Made by a program: the position numbers and the translations under genes. A stretch of DNA of 35,872 bases from an uncultured Rubrobacteraceae bacterium. Lineage in GTDB: Bacteria; Actinomycetota; Rubrobacteria; Rubrobacterales; Rubrobacteraceae. Below are positions 18,414 through 26,141 of the stretch, piece by piece (positions within the stretch are counted from its first letter, which is position 1; every line of letters begins with the position of its first letter). Below the pieces are notes generated by a model that made no database searches, was not told the origin of the DNA, and saw only the letters and a list, made by a program, of their open reading frames with translations. Where the stretch lies: contig CADCUT010000109.1 of assembly GCA_902805975.1 (NCBI GenBank), positions 1 through 35,872 of the forward strand. The letters run 5' to 3'.

Positions 18414-19700
18414 CTACCGGGGGGTCTGGGACGGCTCGATACGTTCCTTGCCGACGTACGGGATCAGGGCTTCGGGAAGCTTCACGGAGCCGTCCTCTTG
18501 CTGGTAGATCTCGAGCAGGGCTATAAGGGCGCGGCTCATGGCGAGGGCGGTGCCGTTGAGGGTATGGAGGAGTCGGGGACGTCCACCCGGCTCCGCCCTG
18601 CGGTAGCGGATGCGGAGGCGGCGGGCCTGGTAGTCGGTGGTGTTGGAGGTGCTCGTGACCTCGCCGAAGTCGCCGCGGCCGGGCATCCAGGCCTCGAGGT
18701 CGTACTTGCGGTAGGCCGGACCCCCGAGGTCGCCGGTGCAGATGTCCACGACGCGGTAAGGCAGGCCGAGGCCCTGGAAGATCCTCTCTTCTATCTCGAC
18801 CATCTCCTCGTGGACGGACTCCGAATCCTCCGGGGTGGTGAAGGCGAACATCTCCACCTTGGTGAACTGGTGGACCCGGTAGAGGCCGCGGCTCGCCCGG
18901 CCGTGGGAGCCGGCTTCGGTGCGGAAGCAGTGCGAGAGGCCCGCGTAGCGGAGCGGGAGGCGCCCCTCTTCCACTATCTCGTCCGTGAGCTGGCCGGCGA
19001 GCGGTATCTCTGCGGTGGCGACCAGGGAGAGGTCGTCATCTTCGACCGAGTAGATCTGGGTCTCGGGCCCGCGGGGGATAAAGCCCGTGCCCACCAGCGC
19101 CTCGTCGCGGGCGAGGTCGGGTGTGATCGTCGGCTCGTAGCCGTAGCCGGCGAGCAGGTCCAGCGCGTACCGAATTAGTCCTAGCTCGAGGAGGACGGCG
19201 TCTCCCCGGAGAAAGTAGAACTTGCTGCCCGTGGTCTTGGCGCCCGCCTCGAAGTCTATGATGCCAAGGGACTCGCCGAGCTCGACGTGGTCTCTAGGTT
19301 CAAAGGAGAACTCGGGAATCTCGCCGGAGCGCCGGATCTCGACGTTCTCTGAGTCATCCCTTCCGATGGGCGAGTCGGGGTGGGTCATGTTCGGGATCTT
19401 GAGCTGCTCGTCGCGCAGGCGCCCCTCGACCTCGTGGAGCTCGGTCTCTTTAGCGGGGATCTCCTGCTTCATCTCCCTGGACCCCGCTATCAGCCTCTCG
19501 CGCGCCTGCGCGTCGCGCTCCTGGCCGATGCTCTTGGCCATCCGGTTCTGCTCCTGTTTGAGCTCGTTGAGCTGCTGGATGAGCGCCGAGCGCCGGTCGG
19601 CGAGCTCGACGACGAGCCCGACGTCCGCTTCGACACCCCGGTTCCGGCAGTTCTCCTGGACGGCCTCCACGTTCTCGCGGATGAATTTAAGATCGAGCAC
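18414..19700 (-). CDS. serS: Seryl-tRNA synthetase
   Basis: Charges tRNA-Ser (and tRNA-Sec where present). The 428-aa protein has the long N-terminal coiled-coil arm (residues about 30-100, LIQQLNELKQEQNRMAKSIGQ), then the class II core with LSHCFRTEAGSHGRASRGLYRVHQFTKVEMF (motif 2), DLEAWMPGRGDFGEVTSTSNTTDYQARRL, and motif 3 near HTLNGTALAMSRALIALLE. The start is GTG at 19700 with GGGAG eight bases upstream. It lies 77 bases downstream of the methyltransferase gene, with heptamer tract H5 between them. Confidence 0.97.
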   Translation of the reverse strand: MLDLKFIRENVEAVQENCRNRGVEADVGLVVELADRRSALIQQLNELKQEQNRMAKSIGQERDAQARERLIAGSREMKQEIPAKETELHEVEGRLRDEQLKIPNMTHPDSPIGRDDSENVEIRRSGEIPEFSFEPRDHVELGESLGIIDFEAGAKTTGSKFYFLRGDAVLLELGLIRYALDLLAGYGYEPTITPDLARDEALVGTGFIPRGPETQIYSVEDDDLSLVATAEIPLAGQLTDEIVEEGRLPLRYAGLSHCFRTEAGSHGRASRGLYRVHQFTKVEMFAFTTPEDSESVHEEMVEIEERIFQGLGLPYRVVDICTGDLGGPAYRKYDLEAWMPGRGDFGEVTSTSNTTDYQARRLRIRYRRAEPGGRPRLLHTLNGTALAMSRALIALLEIYQQEDGSVKLPEALIPYVGKERIEPSQTPR

Positions 19701-19723
19701 TGGGGGGACTCCCTTCGGTCGCC

Positions 19724-19751
19724 GGCTTCAGGCTTCAGGTTTCAGGCATCA
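19724..19751. repeat. Heptamer tract H5 between methyltransferase and serS
   Basis: Plus-strand units GGCTTCA, GGCTTCA, GGTTTCA, GGCATCA. It starts 24 bases before serS on the minus strand. Confidence 0.7.
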
Positions 19752-19777
19752 GCAAGGAGCTGACGGCGAGGGTTATC

Positions 19778-20293
19778 TTAGCCTGCAAGCTCTTTGAGTG
19801 CGCGGTTCTCGGTCCTGATGCGGACGTAGAGGAAGAGGGCGTTGAGCAGCGAGAAGACCAGCGCCGTGACCCAGGCGCCGAAGATGAGGGGCAGCGTTAG
19901 CACCTCGACGGCGACGACGATGTAGTTGGGGTGCGGGAAGAGGCGGTACGGGCCGCGCAGGACCAGCTTCCGGCCCGGCACGAAGAGCACCCGCACGTTC
20001 CAGTTCTCGCCGAGCGCGTAGATGGCCCAGTAACGCAGGGGCTGCGCCAGCAAGAACAATCCGAGCGGCACCGGCCACCAGGAGGGTGGATCCGGCCCCC
20101 GCAACAACCCCTCCGCGAGCGTCGAGGCGAGCCAGAGCGCGTGGATCGCGACCATCGCCGGGTAGTGCCCCCTCCCCCGCTCCACCGCCCCCTTCGCCCG
20201 GAGCCGCCGCTCGTTCCGCCGCGAATACCGCAGCTCCAGAAGCCGTTGCACGGCCACGAGCCCGACGGCCAGCAGAAGCAGTCCCGCCCTCAG
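19778..20293 (-). CDS. Isoprenylcysteine carboxyl methyltransferase-family protein
   Basis: A membrane methyltransferase of the ICMT family. The C-terminal part has the SAM-binding signature GPYRLFPHPNYIVVAVEVLTLPLIFG and RIRTENRAL; earlier there are hydrophobic segments. Next to type III PKS genes such enzymes (BpsB/YpbQ, SrsB) O-methylate alkylpyrones or resorcinolic lipids. The start is uncertain: a GTG at 20257 would cut the first membrane helix. I propose CTG at 20293, because GAGGGG sits exactly five bases upstream and the extra residues (RAGLLLLAVGLVAVQ) complete that helix. No ATG/GTG/TTG exists in frame between there and the PKS stop. Confidence 0.8.
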   Translation of the reverse strand: MRAGLLLLAVGLVAVQRLLELRYSRRNERRLRAKGAVERGRGHYPAMVAIHALWLASTLAEGLLRGPDPPSWWPVPLGLFLLAQPLRYWAIYALGENWNVRVLFVPGRKLVLRGPYRLFPHPNYIVVAVEVLTLPLIFGAWVTALVFSLLNALFLYVRIRTENRALKELAG

Positions 20294-20332
20294 AGAAGCC
20301 CCTCGCCGGAGCGGAGGTACCGGAAACCACCA

Positions 20333-20367
20333 CCCGAAGCCCGGTACCTCAATCCTGAAGCCTGAAA
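20333..20367. repeat. Heptamer tract H6 across the PKS stop codon
   Basis: Five plus-strand units: CCCGAAG, CCCGGTA, CCTCAAT, CCTGAAG, CCTGAAA. Read in frame on the minus strand it encodes the last residues of the PKS (FRLQD) and its TGA. Confidence 0.7.
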
Positions 20368-21404
20368 ACCACGTGCTCGGCGGAGAAACCCGGTCCCATC
20401 GCAGAGAGCACGCCGAGGTCTCCCGGCCCGTACTCCCCGCTCTCTAGGAAGCGCTCGAGGATGAACAGCACCGTTACGCTGGACATATTGCCGTACTCGC
20501 GCAGGACACTGCGGGATAAGGTGAGATCGCCGCGCTCGATACCGAGCACGTCCTCGAAGGCGTCGAGCACCTTCGCCCCGCCGGGATGGAGGATGAAGTG
20601 ACGCAGGGTGTCGAAGGAGAGGTCGAGCGAATCACAGGCTCCCTGGAGGTCCCCCCGGAGCTTGGTGCGGACTATGTCGGGGACGCTCTTCGAGAGCTGA
20701 ACCTTGAGGCCGGTCTCGATCAGGCCCCACCCCATCACCTCCTCGGTGCCGGGCCAGGTGGTGCTCCGGCTACCTATGATCTCGGGCCCGTCCCCCACCC
20801 CGAGCACCGCCGCCGCAGCACCATCGGCGAAGAGGCTCGTGGAGATGAGGTTGCTCTTGGAACGGTCGCCACGCTGGAAGGTGAGGCCGGAGAGCTCCAC
20901 CCCGACCATGAGCACCTTCTGGTCCGGGTAGAGGCGAGCGTGCTCGGAGGCGCGGGAGAGGGTGGCAGCCCCCGCCGAGCAGCCGAGGCCCCAGATAGGT
21001 ACCCGCCGCGTGTGCTCCGAGAGGCCAAGGGCGAAGATGAGCTTCGAGTCGAGCGAGGGCGTAGCTATTCCCGTGGTCGAGAAGAAGAAGATCGCGCCGA
21101 TCTCAGAAGGGTCGACCCCCGCCTTGTCCATCGCCCGCCTGGCCGCCTTCTCCGAGAGGTCGAGCGCGTGCTCGACGTAGAGCGCGTTTTTCTCGGGGAA
21201 GGTGTGGTCCCGCTCGAACCATTCGAGGGGCACGCAGAAGAAGCGGTTCTCGACGTGGACGTTGTCGAAGACGGGGGTCAGGCGCTCGATGTCCCGGTAC
21301 ACCTCTCCGAACATGCCGCGCGCGAACTCCTTGACCTCGGCCTGCCCAACCCTGTGCGGCGGCACGGCGGTCGCCACGGAGAGTATGTTCGGATGGCCGC
21401 TCAA
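20349..21404 (-). CDS. Type III polyketide synthase (chalcone synthase-like)
   Basis: A 351-aa ketosynthase that extends an acyl-CoA with malonyl-CoA to alkylpyrones or alkylresorcinols. The catalytic triad is visible: C142 in [10 protein letters not shown]273 in [12 protein letters not shown]306 in YGNMSS. The family C-terminal GPG motif appears as [10 protein letters not shown]. The bacterial relatives are BpsA/BcsA and SrsA rather than plant enzymes. The TTG start overlaps the nitroreductase stop by four bases (TTGA). The last residues and stop codon are written by heptamer tract H6. Substrate chain length cannot be read from sequence. Confidence 0.93.
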   Translation of the reverse strand: MSGHPNILSVATAVPPHRVGQAEVKEFARGMFGEVYRDIERLTPVFDNVHVENRFFCVPLEWFERDHTFPEKNALYVEHALDLSEKAARRAMDKAGVDPSEIGAIFFFSTTGIATPSLDSKLIFALGLSEHTRRVPIWGLGCSAGAATLSRASEHARLYPDQKVLMVGVELSGLTFQRGDRSKSNLISTSLFADGAAAAVLGVGDGPEIIGSRSTTWPGTEEVMGWGLIETGLKVQLSKSVPDIVRTKLRGDLQGACDSLDLSFDTLRHFILHPGGAKVLDAFEDVLGIERGDLTLSRSVLREYGNMSSVTVLFILERFLESGEYGPGDLGVLSAMGPGFSAEHVVFRLQD

Positions 21405-22234
21405 CGATCCGCCTGTCGGGTCGCCGTCCCGAAGCCGGGATCGGCCTCCGGGTCCGGCTCCGGCGTCTCGCAGGTCTCCCTGAAGACGTACTGGGAGATC
21501 CTCTTGCGCTGCCGGCTCGACCAGTCTATGGTCGGGCGCCGCCTCTCCTCCGGCAGGTATCCCAGGCGGTAGACGGCCATGAGTTCCAGGTCCTCGGGAA
21601 CCTTGAGGAGGTCCTGAAGCCTCTTCCAGTTCTCGGGGATCTCCATCGGCGTCGAGACGAACTGGATGCCCATGCCGAGCTCCGTCGTGGTGAGCCAGAT
21701 GTTCTCGATGGCCGCACCCATCCCGAAGACCGAGTAGAAGCCGGAGAGCTCGCCAGGCCGGTACTCCGTCTTGTCCAAGAGGACGGCGAGGAGGAGCGGG
21801 GAGCCTGCGACGAGCCTGCGGTTGTCCTCGCCGAGCGTCCTGGGTACCCCGAAGCGGTTCATCACGGCCTGGCCGGTGTTCGAGAAGACTTGGCGCGAGA
21901 ACGGCTTCAGGACGGCCGGCATCTGGTCGAAGAAGATCCCGTCGCGTCGCTCCTCCATCTCGGCTTCGGAGAAGCGGAAGTACGGCCGGTAGCGCTTCCA
22001 GAACGTGCCTTCTTCGAGCAGCTGCCTCATGGAATCGCCGCTGATCCTGGCGACCTCCTCGATCCTCTCCCTGTTCTCAACGAGCACGAAGCGCCAGGGC
22101 TGGCTGTTGAAGTGGGACGGGGCCATGCCCGCGACCTCGACGAGCAGGCGCTGATGCTCCGGCTTTATGGGGTCTGGCAGAAAGGGACCGTTCGTGGTCC
22201 GGCGGCGCCTCACGACTTCGAGAAAATCCAACAA
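21401..22234 (-). CDS. Nitroreductase-family flavoprotein
   Basis: A 277-aa FMN-type oxidoreductase. It has the N-terminal [15 protein letters not shown] and [16 protein letters not shown] segments (FMN phosphate and ring contacts) and the later [24 protein letters not shown] and [17 protein letters not shown]. The substrate is unknown; related enzymes reduce quinones or nitro groups or oxidise cyclic amide-type substrates. Its tight coupling to the type III PKS suggests it acts on the polyketide product, in the place a flavin hydroxylase (SrsC) takes in Streptomyces. The start is TTG at 22234 or 22231 behind GGAGGG. Confidence 0.88.
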   Translation of the reverse strand: MLDFLEVVRRRRTTNGPFLPDPIKPEHQRLLVEVAGMAPSHFNSQPWRFVLVENRERIEEVARISGDSMRQLLEEGTFWKRYRPYFRFSEAEMEERRDGIFFDQMPAVLKPFSRQVFSNTGQAVMNRFGVPRTLGEDNRRLVAGSPLLLAVLLDKTEYRPGELSGFYSVFGMGAAIENIWLTTTELGMGIQFVSTPMEIPENWKRLQDLLKVPEDLELMAVYRLGYLPEERRRPTIDWSSRQRKRISQYVFRETCETPEPDPEADPGFGTATRQADR

Positions 22235-22240
22235 ACCCTC

Positions 22241-22549
22241 CTACAGGGAGAACACGAGCCCGGTGGCGTAGAAGACCATCGCGGCCCCCGCGAGCGCCGC
22301 GTGACCGGCTGTCCCCGCCCGCACCCTTGGGAGGAAGACGTACAGGGCGAGGACCGGCAACAGCGCCCACCGGTAAGGCGCCTCCTGCCAGAAACCCGCC
22401 GCCACGGCGAGGACCGCGGAGACGAAGACCGCGAAGAACAGCGCGTGGTGGAGCCACCGGAAAGGCTTTGTGTCGACGATGCGAAGTTGCACGAGCACCC
22501 CAAGGGCGAAGTTCGCTACGAACAAGATCGAGGCGGAGTAGAAGATCAC
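22241..22549 (-). CDS. Small four-helix membrane protein, unknown
   Basis: A 102-aa protein almost entirely hydrophobic, with about four segments (residues 5-22, 33-52, 60-76, 80-101) and few charges between. I recognise no family with certainty. It ends 7 bases before the nitroreductase start and so heads the PKS operon. It may anchor or serve the lipid pathway; this is inference from position. The start is GTG at 22549. A TATAAA box lies on the minus strand near 22588 without a good -35. Confidence 0.6.
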   Translation of the reverse strand: MIFYSASILFVANFALGVLVQLRIVDTKPFRWLHHALFFAVFVSAVLAVAAGFWQEAPYRWALLPVLALYVFLPRVRAGTAGHAALAGAAMVFYATGLVFSL

Positions 22550-22722
22550 GGACGCCAGGGGGTGCTCCTTCCAATTACGCTCACCCGTTTATAGCACAGC
22601 CCGCGTCCCCGAACGTACCCGCCTTCACCGCCGCCCGGGGATGTTGGCCCGCGCCTCTTGCGCGACCTTCGGTGCTAAGATGCGTGGGTCCTGCACGGTC
22701 TTTTACGTTCACGGGGGGCGAG

Positions 22723-23964
22723 ATGGAAAACGGACGCCCGGCGGCTTTTATAACGGGTATCGGGGTGGTCAGCCCCATCGGTGTCGGCCGCAAAGAGTTC
22801 TGGAGCTCGCTGCTCGCCAACGAGAGCGGGGCCGGGCCCATCACCCTCTTCGACACCGACGGGTTCGACGTCAGGATCGCCGCCGAGTGCGACTCCTTTG
22901 AGCCCACGGACTTTATGGAGCGCAAGGTCGCCGCCCGAACCGACCGCTTCGCCCAGATAGGCCTCGCCTCCGCCAAGCTCGCCCTCGAAGACGCAGACGC
23001 CTGGGGCGAGCTGGAGAACAACGCCGAAAGGGTGGGCCTCGTGCTCGGCAGCGGCATCGGCGGCGTCACCAGCATGGAGACGACCCAGGCCACCATAGAC
23101 TCCAAGGGCCCAGCAAGGGTCAACCCGTTCTCGGTCACCAAGATCATGCCGAACTCCGCCGCGGCCCACGTCGCCATCCAGCTCGGCGTGCAGGGACCAT
23201 CCATAACCGGTGCGCTCGCCTGCACGTGCGGGACCGACATGATGGCCTTGGGATACGACCTGATCCGGCGCGGCGACGCCGACGTGGTCCTCTGCGGCGC
23301 CAGCGAGGCTTCGATCACCCCGGTAATCGTCGCCGGCTTTATCGCGATGCGCGCGATGAGCCGCCGCAACGACGACCCGGAAGGCGCCTGCCGCCCCTAC
23401 GACGTGGGCCACTCGGGGTTCCTTATCGGGGAGGGGTGCGCGGTGATGGTGCTGGAGAGCGCCGAGTCCGTCGAGCGCCGCGGCGCCGAGCCCTACGCCA
23501 AGATCACCGGCGTCGGCCGCAGCACCGACGCCTACAACCTCACCGACCCAGACCCGAAGGGGCGCGGTATCACGAGGGCCATGCGGCTCGCCGTCGAGTC
23601 CTCGGGCCTCAGCGGGGATGAGATCGACTACATCAACCCCCACGGCACGGGCACGGTCGCCGGCGACGGGCCCGAGTCGATGGCGATGGCCGAGATCAAC
23701 CCGAACGCCATGGTCTCCGCGACGAAGTCCACCCTGGGCCACTCTTTGGGCGCCTCGGGTGCCATCGAGACCGCCATCTGCGCCCTCGCCATCAACGCGA
23801 AGACCGTCCCCCCCATGCGCAACCTCGACAAGCTCGCCGAAGGCTGCGCGGACCTCGACTACGTCGTGAACGAGCCCCGCAAGGCGCCTGACCTCGAAGC
23901 CGCCCTCTGCGCCAACCTCGGCGTCGGCGGCCACAACGCCGCCGTAGTCCTCCAGAGGGCGTAG
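22723..23964 (+). CDS. fabF: 3-oxoacyl-ACP synthase II (KAS II)
   Basis: Elongates acyl-ACP with malonyl-ACP. The 413-aa protein has the condensing-enzyme triad: C167 in ALACTCGTD, H307 in NPHGTGT and H340 in TKSTLGHSLGASG, with K335. The nucleophile context (ACTCG) differs from the common ACATG, and the segment between H307 and K335 is short, so it may be a divergent or specialised KAS rather than the housekeeping enzyme. The ATG at 22723 has GGGGGGCGAG upstream; longer frames start in noncoding DNA. It is divergent from the PKS operon and overlaps the next gene by one base. Confidence 0.9.
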   Translation: MENGRPAAFITGIGVVSPIGVGRKEFWSSLLANESGAGPITLFDTDGFDVRIAAECDSFEPTDFMERKVAARTDRFAQIGLASAKLALEDADAWGELENNAERVGLVLGSGIGGVTSMETTQATIDSKGPARVNPFSVTKIMPNSAAAHVAIQLGVQGPSITGALACTCGTDMMALGYDLIRRGDADVVLCGASEASITPVIVAGFIAMRAMSRRNDDPEGACRPYDVGHSGFLIGEGCAVMVLESAESVERRGAEPYAKITGVGRSTDAYNLTDPDPKGRGITRAMRLAVESSGLSGDEIDYINPHGTGTVAGDGPESMAMAEINPNAMVSATKSTLGHSLGASGAIETAICALAINAKTVPPMRNLDKLAEGCADLDYVVNEPRKAPDLEAALCANLGVGGHNAAVVLQRA

Positions 23965-24545
23965 TGGCATCCGGCATGGACAACTTTTTGCAGTTGCCGG
24001 CGGACCTCCCCGAGCCTACCGACGACGGCGCGGCCGACCACCTGCCGGGGAGGCACCTGGCGCCTCTCCCGCTGGCGTCCACGAGCGGCGGCCGGGTGGA
24101 CCTATCGGCGCTTCCGGGCCTGACGGTCGTGTACTGCTACCCGATGACGGGGAGGCCGGACCGGGATCTCCCGCCCGGGTGGGACGAGATCCCCGGCGCC
24201 CGCGGCTGCACGCCCCAGTCCTGCTCCTTCCGCGACCACCACGAGGAGCTCGGCGAGCTCGGGGCGCGCGTCTTCGGCCTGAGCACCCAGGACACGGAGT
24301 ACCAAAGGGAGGCCGCCGAACGGCTGCACCTCCCCTTCGCCCTCCTGAGCGACGAGGACCTGACCTTCGCCGAAGGGGTCGGGCTGCCGACCTTCGAGGT
24401 AGAGGGCGACGTGCTGGTGAAGAGGCTGACCATGATCGTGGACGAAGGCGTTATCTCCAAGGTCTTCTACCCCGTCTTCCCGCCGAACGAGAGCGCGCAG
24501 CGGGTCGTCGAATGGCTCTCCGCGCGCGACGAATTGGAGGAGTGA
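23964..24545 (+). CDS. BCP/PrxQ-type peroxiredoxin
   Basis: A 193-aa thiol peroxidase of the AhpC/TSA superfamily. The peroxidatic C82 and a second cysteine C87 in GCTPQSCSFRDHHEEL give the C-x4-C arrangement of BCP/PrxQ, where the second cysteine resolves the sulfenate. VVYCYPMTGRP is the preceding strand-loop, and it has an extra N-terminal segment of about 30 residues. The GTG at 23964 shares a base with the fabF stop; an in-frame ATG lies at 23976. It may protect unsaturated lipids or thiol chemistry in this operon, but this is only contextual. Confidence 0.88.
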   Translation: MASGMDNFLQLPADLPEPTDDGAADHLPGRHLAPLPLASTSGGRVDLSALPGLTVVYCYPMTGRPDRDLPPGWDEIPGARGCTPQSCSFRDHHEELGELGARVFGLSTQDTEYQREAAERLHLPFALLSDEDLTFAEGVGLPTFEVEGDVLVKRLTMIVDEGVISKVFYPVFPPNESAQRVVEWLSARDELEE

Positions 24546-24550
24546 TAGAA

Positions 24551-25405
24551 GTGCAGAACGTTTCTGCTGACCCCCTGGAGCAGCGGCTCCGGGAACTCGA
24601 AGAGATCGTCGCCCCCTACGAGAGCGCGCTGGTCGCCTTCTCCGGCGGCGTCGACTCCTCGCTCGCGCTCGCGGTGGCCGCCCGGGCGCTGCCCGCGGGG
24701 AGGGTTCTCGCCGTCACCTCCAACAACGAGACCTACCTCCCCTCTGAGCTGGATCTCGCCCGCGACTTCGCCGCCTCGCTCGGGGTGGAGCACCTCGTGG
24801 TCAACACGAGGGAGCTGGACGACCCGAACTACGCCTCCAACCCCACCAACCGCTGCTACTTCTGCAAGAGCACCCTCTACTCGGACCTGGCGAAGCTGGC
24901 CGAAGAGAAGGGCTACGGGTGCGTCGTGGACGGGGCGAACAAGGACGACGAGGGGGACTACAGGCCGGGCCGCAAGGCGGCCAAGGAGCTGGGCGTCGTC
25001 TCGCCGCTCTCGGTGGCCGGGGTCGGCAAGGCCGAGGTCAGGGAGCTCGCCAAGCGTCTCGGGTTGCCGAGTTGGGACAAGCCGGCGCTCGCCTGCCTCA
25101 GCAGCCGGTTCCCGTACGGGCAGGAGATCACACCGGAGAAGCTCGCCCAGGTCGCGCGCGCCGAGGAGTTCATGCGCCGGGAGGGCTTCCGGCAGGTCCG
25201 CGTCAGGCATCATGGCGAGATCGCCCGCCTCGAAGTCGGCCCCGAGGAGCTCGAACGCGCCTTCGCCGAGCGCGAGAAGATCACGGCCGAGCTCCTCGAC
25301 GCGGGCTTCCTCTACGTGACCCTCGACCTCGCCGGCTACAAGTCCGGCAGCCTGAACGCGGCCCTCAAGAAGAAGGGCAGAAAGTCCCTGCCCGTCCTCT
25401 CCTGA
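24551..25405 (+). CDS. larE: LarE-type ATP-dependent sulfur transferase, three-cysteine form
   Basis: LarE inserts sulfur into the nickel-pincer nucleotide cofactor of lactate racemase-type enzymes. The 284-aa protein has the PP-loop SGGVDSS (31-37), then CYFCK (C102, C105) and the late C182 in ALACLSSRFPYG. The single-cysteine class sacrifices that last cysteine; proteins with all three are known to use an iron-sulfur cluster and turn over catalytically. I chose GTG 24551 because GGAGGA lies nine bases upstream; the GTG at 24542 touches it. No larB, larC or larA is in the window, so the target is unknown. Confidence 0.88.
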   Translation: MQNVSADPLEQRLRELEEIVAPYESALVAFSGGVDSSLALAVAARALPAGRVLAVTSNNETYLPSELDLARDFAASLGVEHLVVNTRELDDPNYASNPTNRCYFCKSTLYSDLAKLAEEKGYGCVVDGANKDDEGDYRPGRKAAKELGVVSPLSVAGVGKAEVRELAKRLGLPSWDKPALACLSSRFPYGQEITPEKLAQVARAEEFMRREGFRQVRVRHHGEIARLEVGPEELERAFAEREKITAELLDAGFLYVTLDLAGYKSGSLNAALKKKGRKSLPVLS

Positions 25406-25986
25406 TGCCCGATCTCCCCGAAGGCACGCTCCTCGTCGTCACCCTGATCGTGATGTTCGTAGGTCTCGTGGGCAGCGTGCTCCCGGCGCTTCCTGGGGTC
25501 ACCCTGATCTTTATCTCGGCCCTCGTCTACGCCTTCTCCACCGGCTTCGAATTCGTGGGCGGCTGGGTCATCGCCCTCCTCGGGCTCTTCGCAGCCCTCG
25601 CCCTCGTCGCGGACTTTGTCGGCACGAGCTACGGCGCCCGGCGCTTCGGCGCGAGCAACTGGGGAACCGCCGGCGGCGCCATCGGCGGCATCGTCGGCGC
25701 CCTGGCCGGCCTCCTCTTCCTCGGCATCGGCTCCCTATTTGGCCTGATCCTGGGCTCCGTCGCCGGCGTCTTTCTCGGCGAGTACCTAAGGCGCCGCCGC
25801 CACGGAGCCCCAGCCCAGGGACCCGAAGGACCGAGGGTCCGCCCCGCCCGCGCCGAGGACGACGACTGGAGGCGCACGGGACGCGCGGCCGGCGGCGTCT
25901 TTGTCGGCTACCTAATCGGCGCCGCCGCCCAAGGCGTTCTCGGCCTGCTGAGCGTGATCATCTTCGTGCTAGCGCTGATCTACTAG
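25405..25986 (+). CDS. DUF456-family membrane protein
   Basis: A 193-aa glycine-rich membrane protein: hydrophobic segments at about 8-30, 32-47, 50-72, and two long Gly/Ala-rich helices around 85-125, then a charged loop (RRRRHGAPAQGPEGPR) and two last helices (GGVFVGYLIGAAAQGVLGLLS). VGSVLPALPGVTLIF near the start is the DUF456 signature. The function is unknown. Its ATG shares one base with the larE stop (TGATG). It ends four bases before heptamer element B. Confidence 0.8.
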   Translation: MPDLPEGTLLVVTLIVMFVGLVGSVLPALPGVTLIFISALVYAFSTGFEFVGGWVIALLGLFAALALVADFVGTSYGARRFGASNWGTAGGAIGGIVGALAGLLFLGIGSLFGLILGSVAGVFLGEYLRRRRHGAPAQGPEGPRVRPARAEDDDWRRTGRAAGGVFVGYLIGAAAQGVLGLLSVIIFVLALIY

Positions 25987-25989
25987 ATA

Positions 25990-26141
25990 GGTTTGAGGCT
26001 CTAGGTTCCAGGCATAAGGGGTGCGGTGCGCGACCGGAGCCCGGCGTCGCCGCCGCCAAGATTAGCCAGAGATCGCCGCATGTTCATAGTGTCTTCGCTC
26101 TACAAAGCCTCAAACCTAGAGCCTAGAGCCTCAAACCTACT
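25990..26141. repeat. Heptamer-bounded element B between convergent genes
   Basis: Left units GGTTTGA, GGCTCTA, GGTTCCA, GGCATAA (25990-26017); right units CCTCAAA, CCTAGAG, CCTAGAG, CCTCAAA (26108-26135). GGTTTGAGGCTCTAGG (25990-26005) and CCTAGAGCCTCAAACC (26122-26137) are a perfect 16-bp inverted pair. Inside lie the core GGGGTGCGGTGCGCG (26018-26032) and CTCTACAA just before the right arm. The right arm reaches the PAC2 stop codon. It could serve as a two-way terminator, but the loop is over 100 bases. Confidence 0.75.

Noticed and set aside
22675-23970. 431-codon minus-strand frame opposite fabF
   Set aside because: It is the antisense of a complete KAS II gene with all catalytic residues, and has no start signal or recognisable domain.
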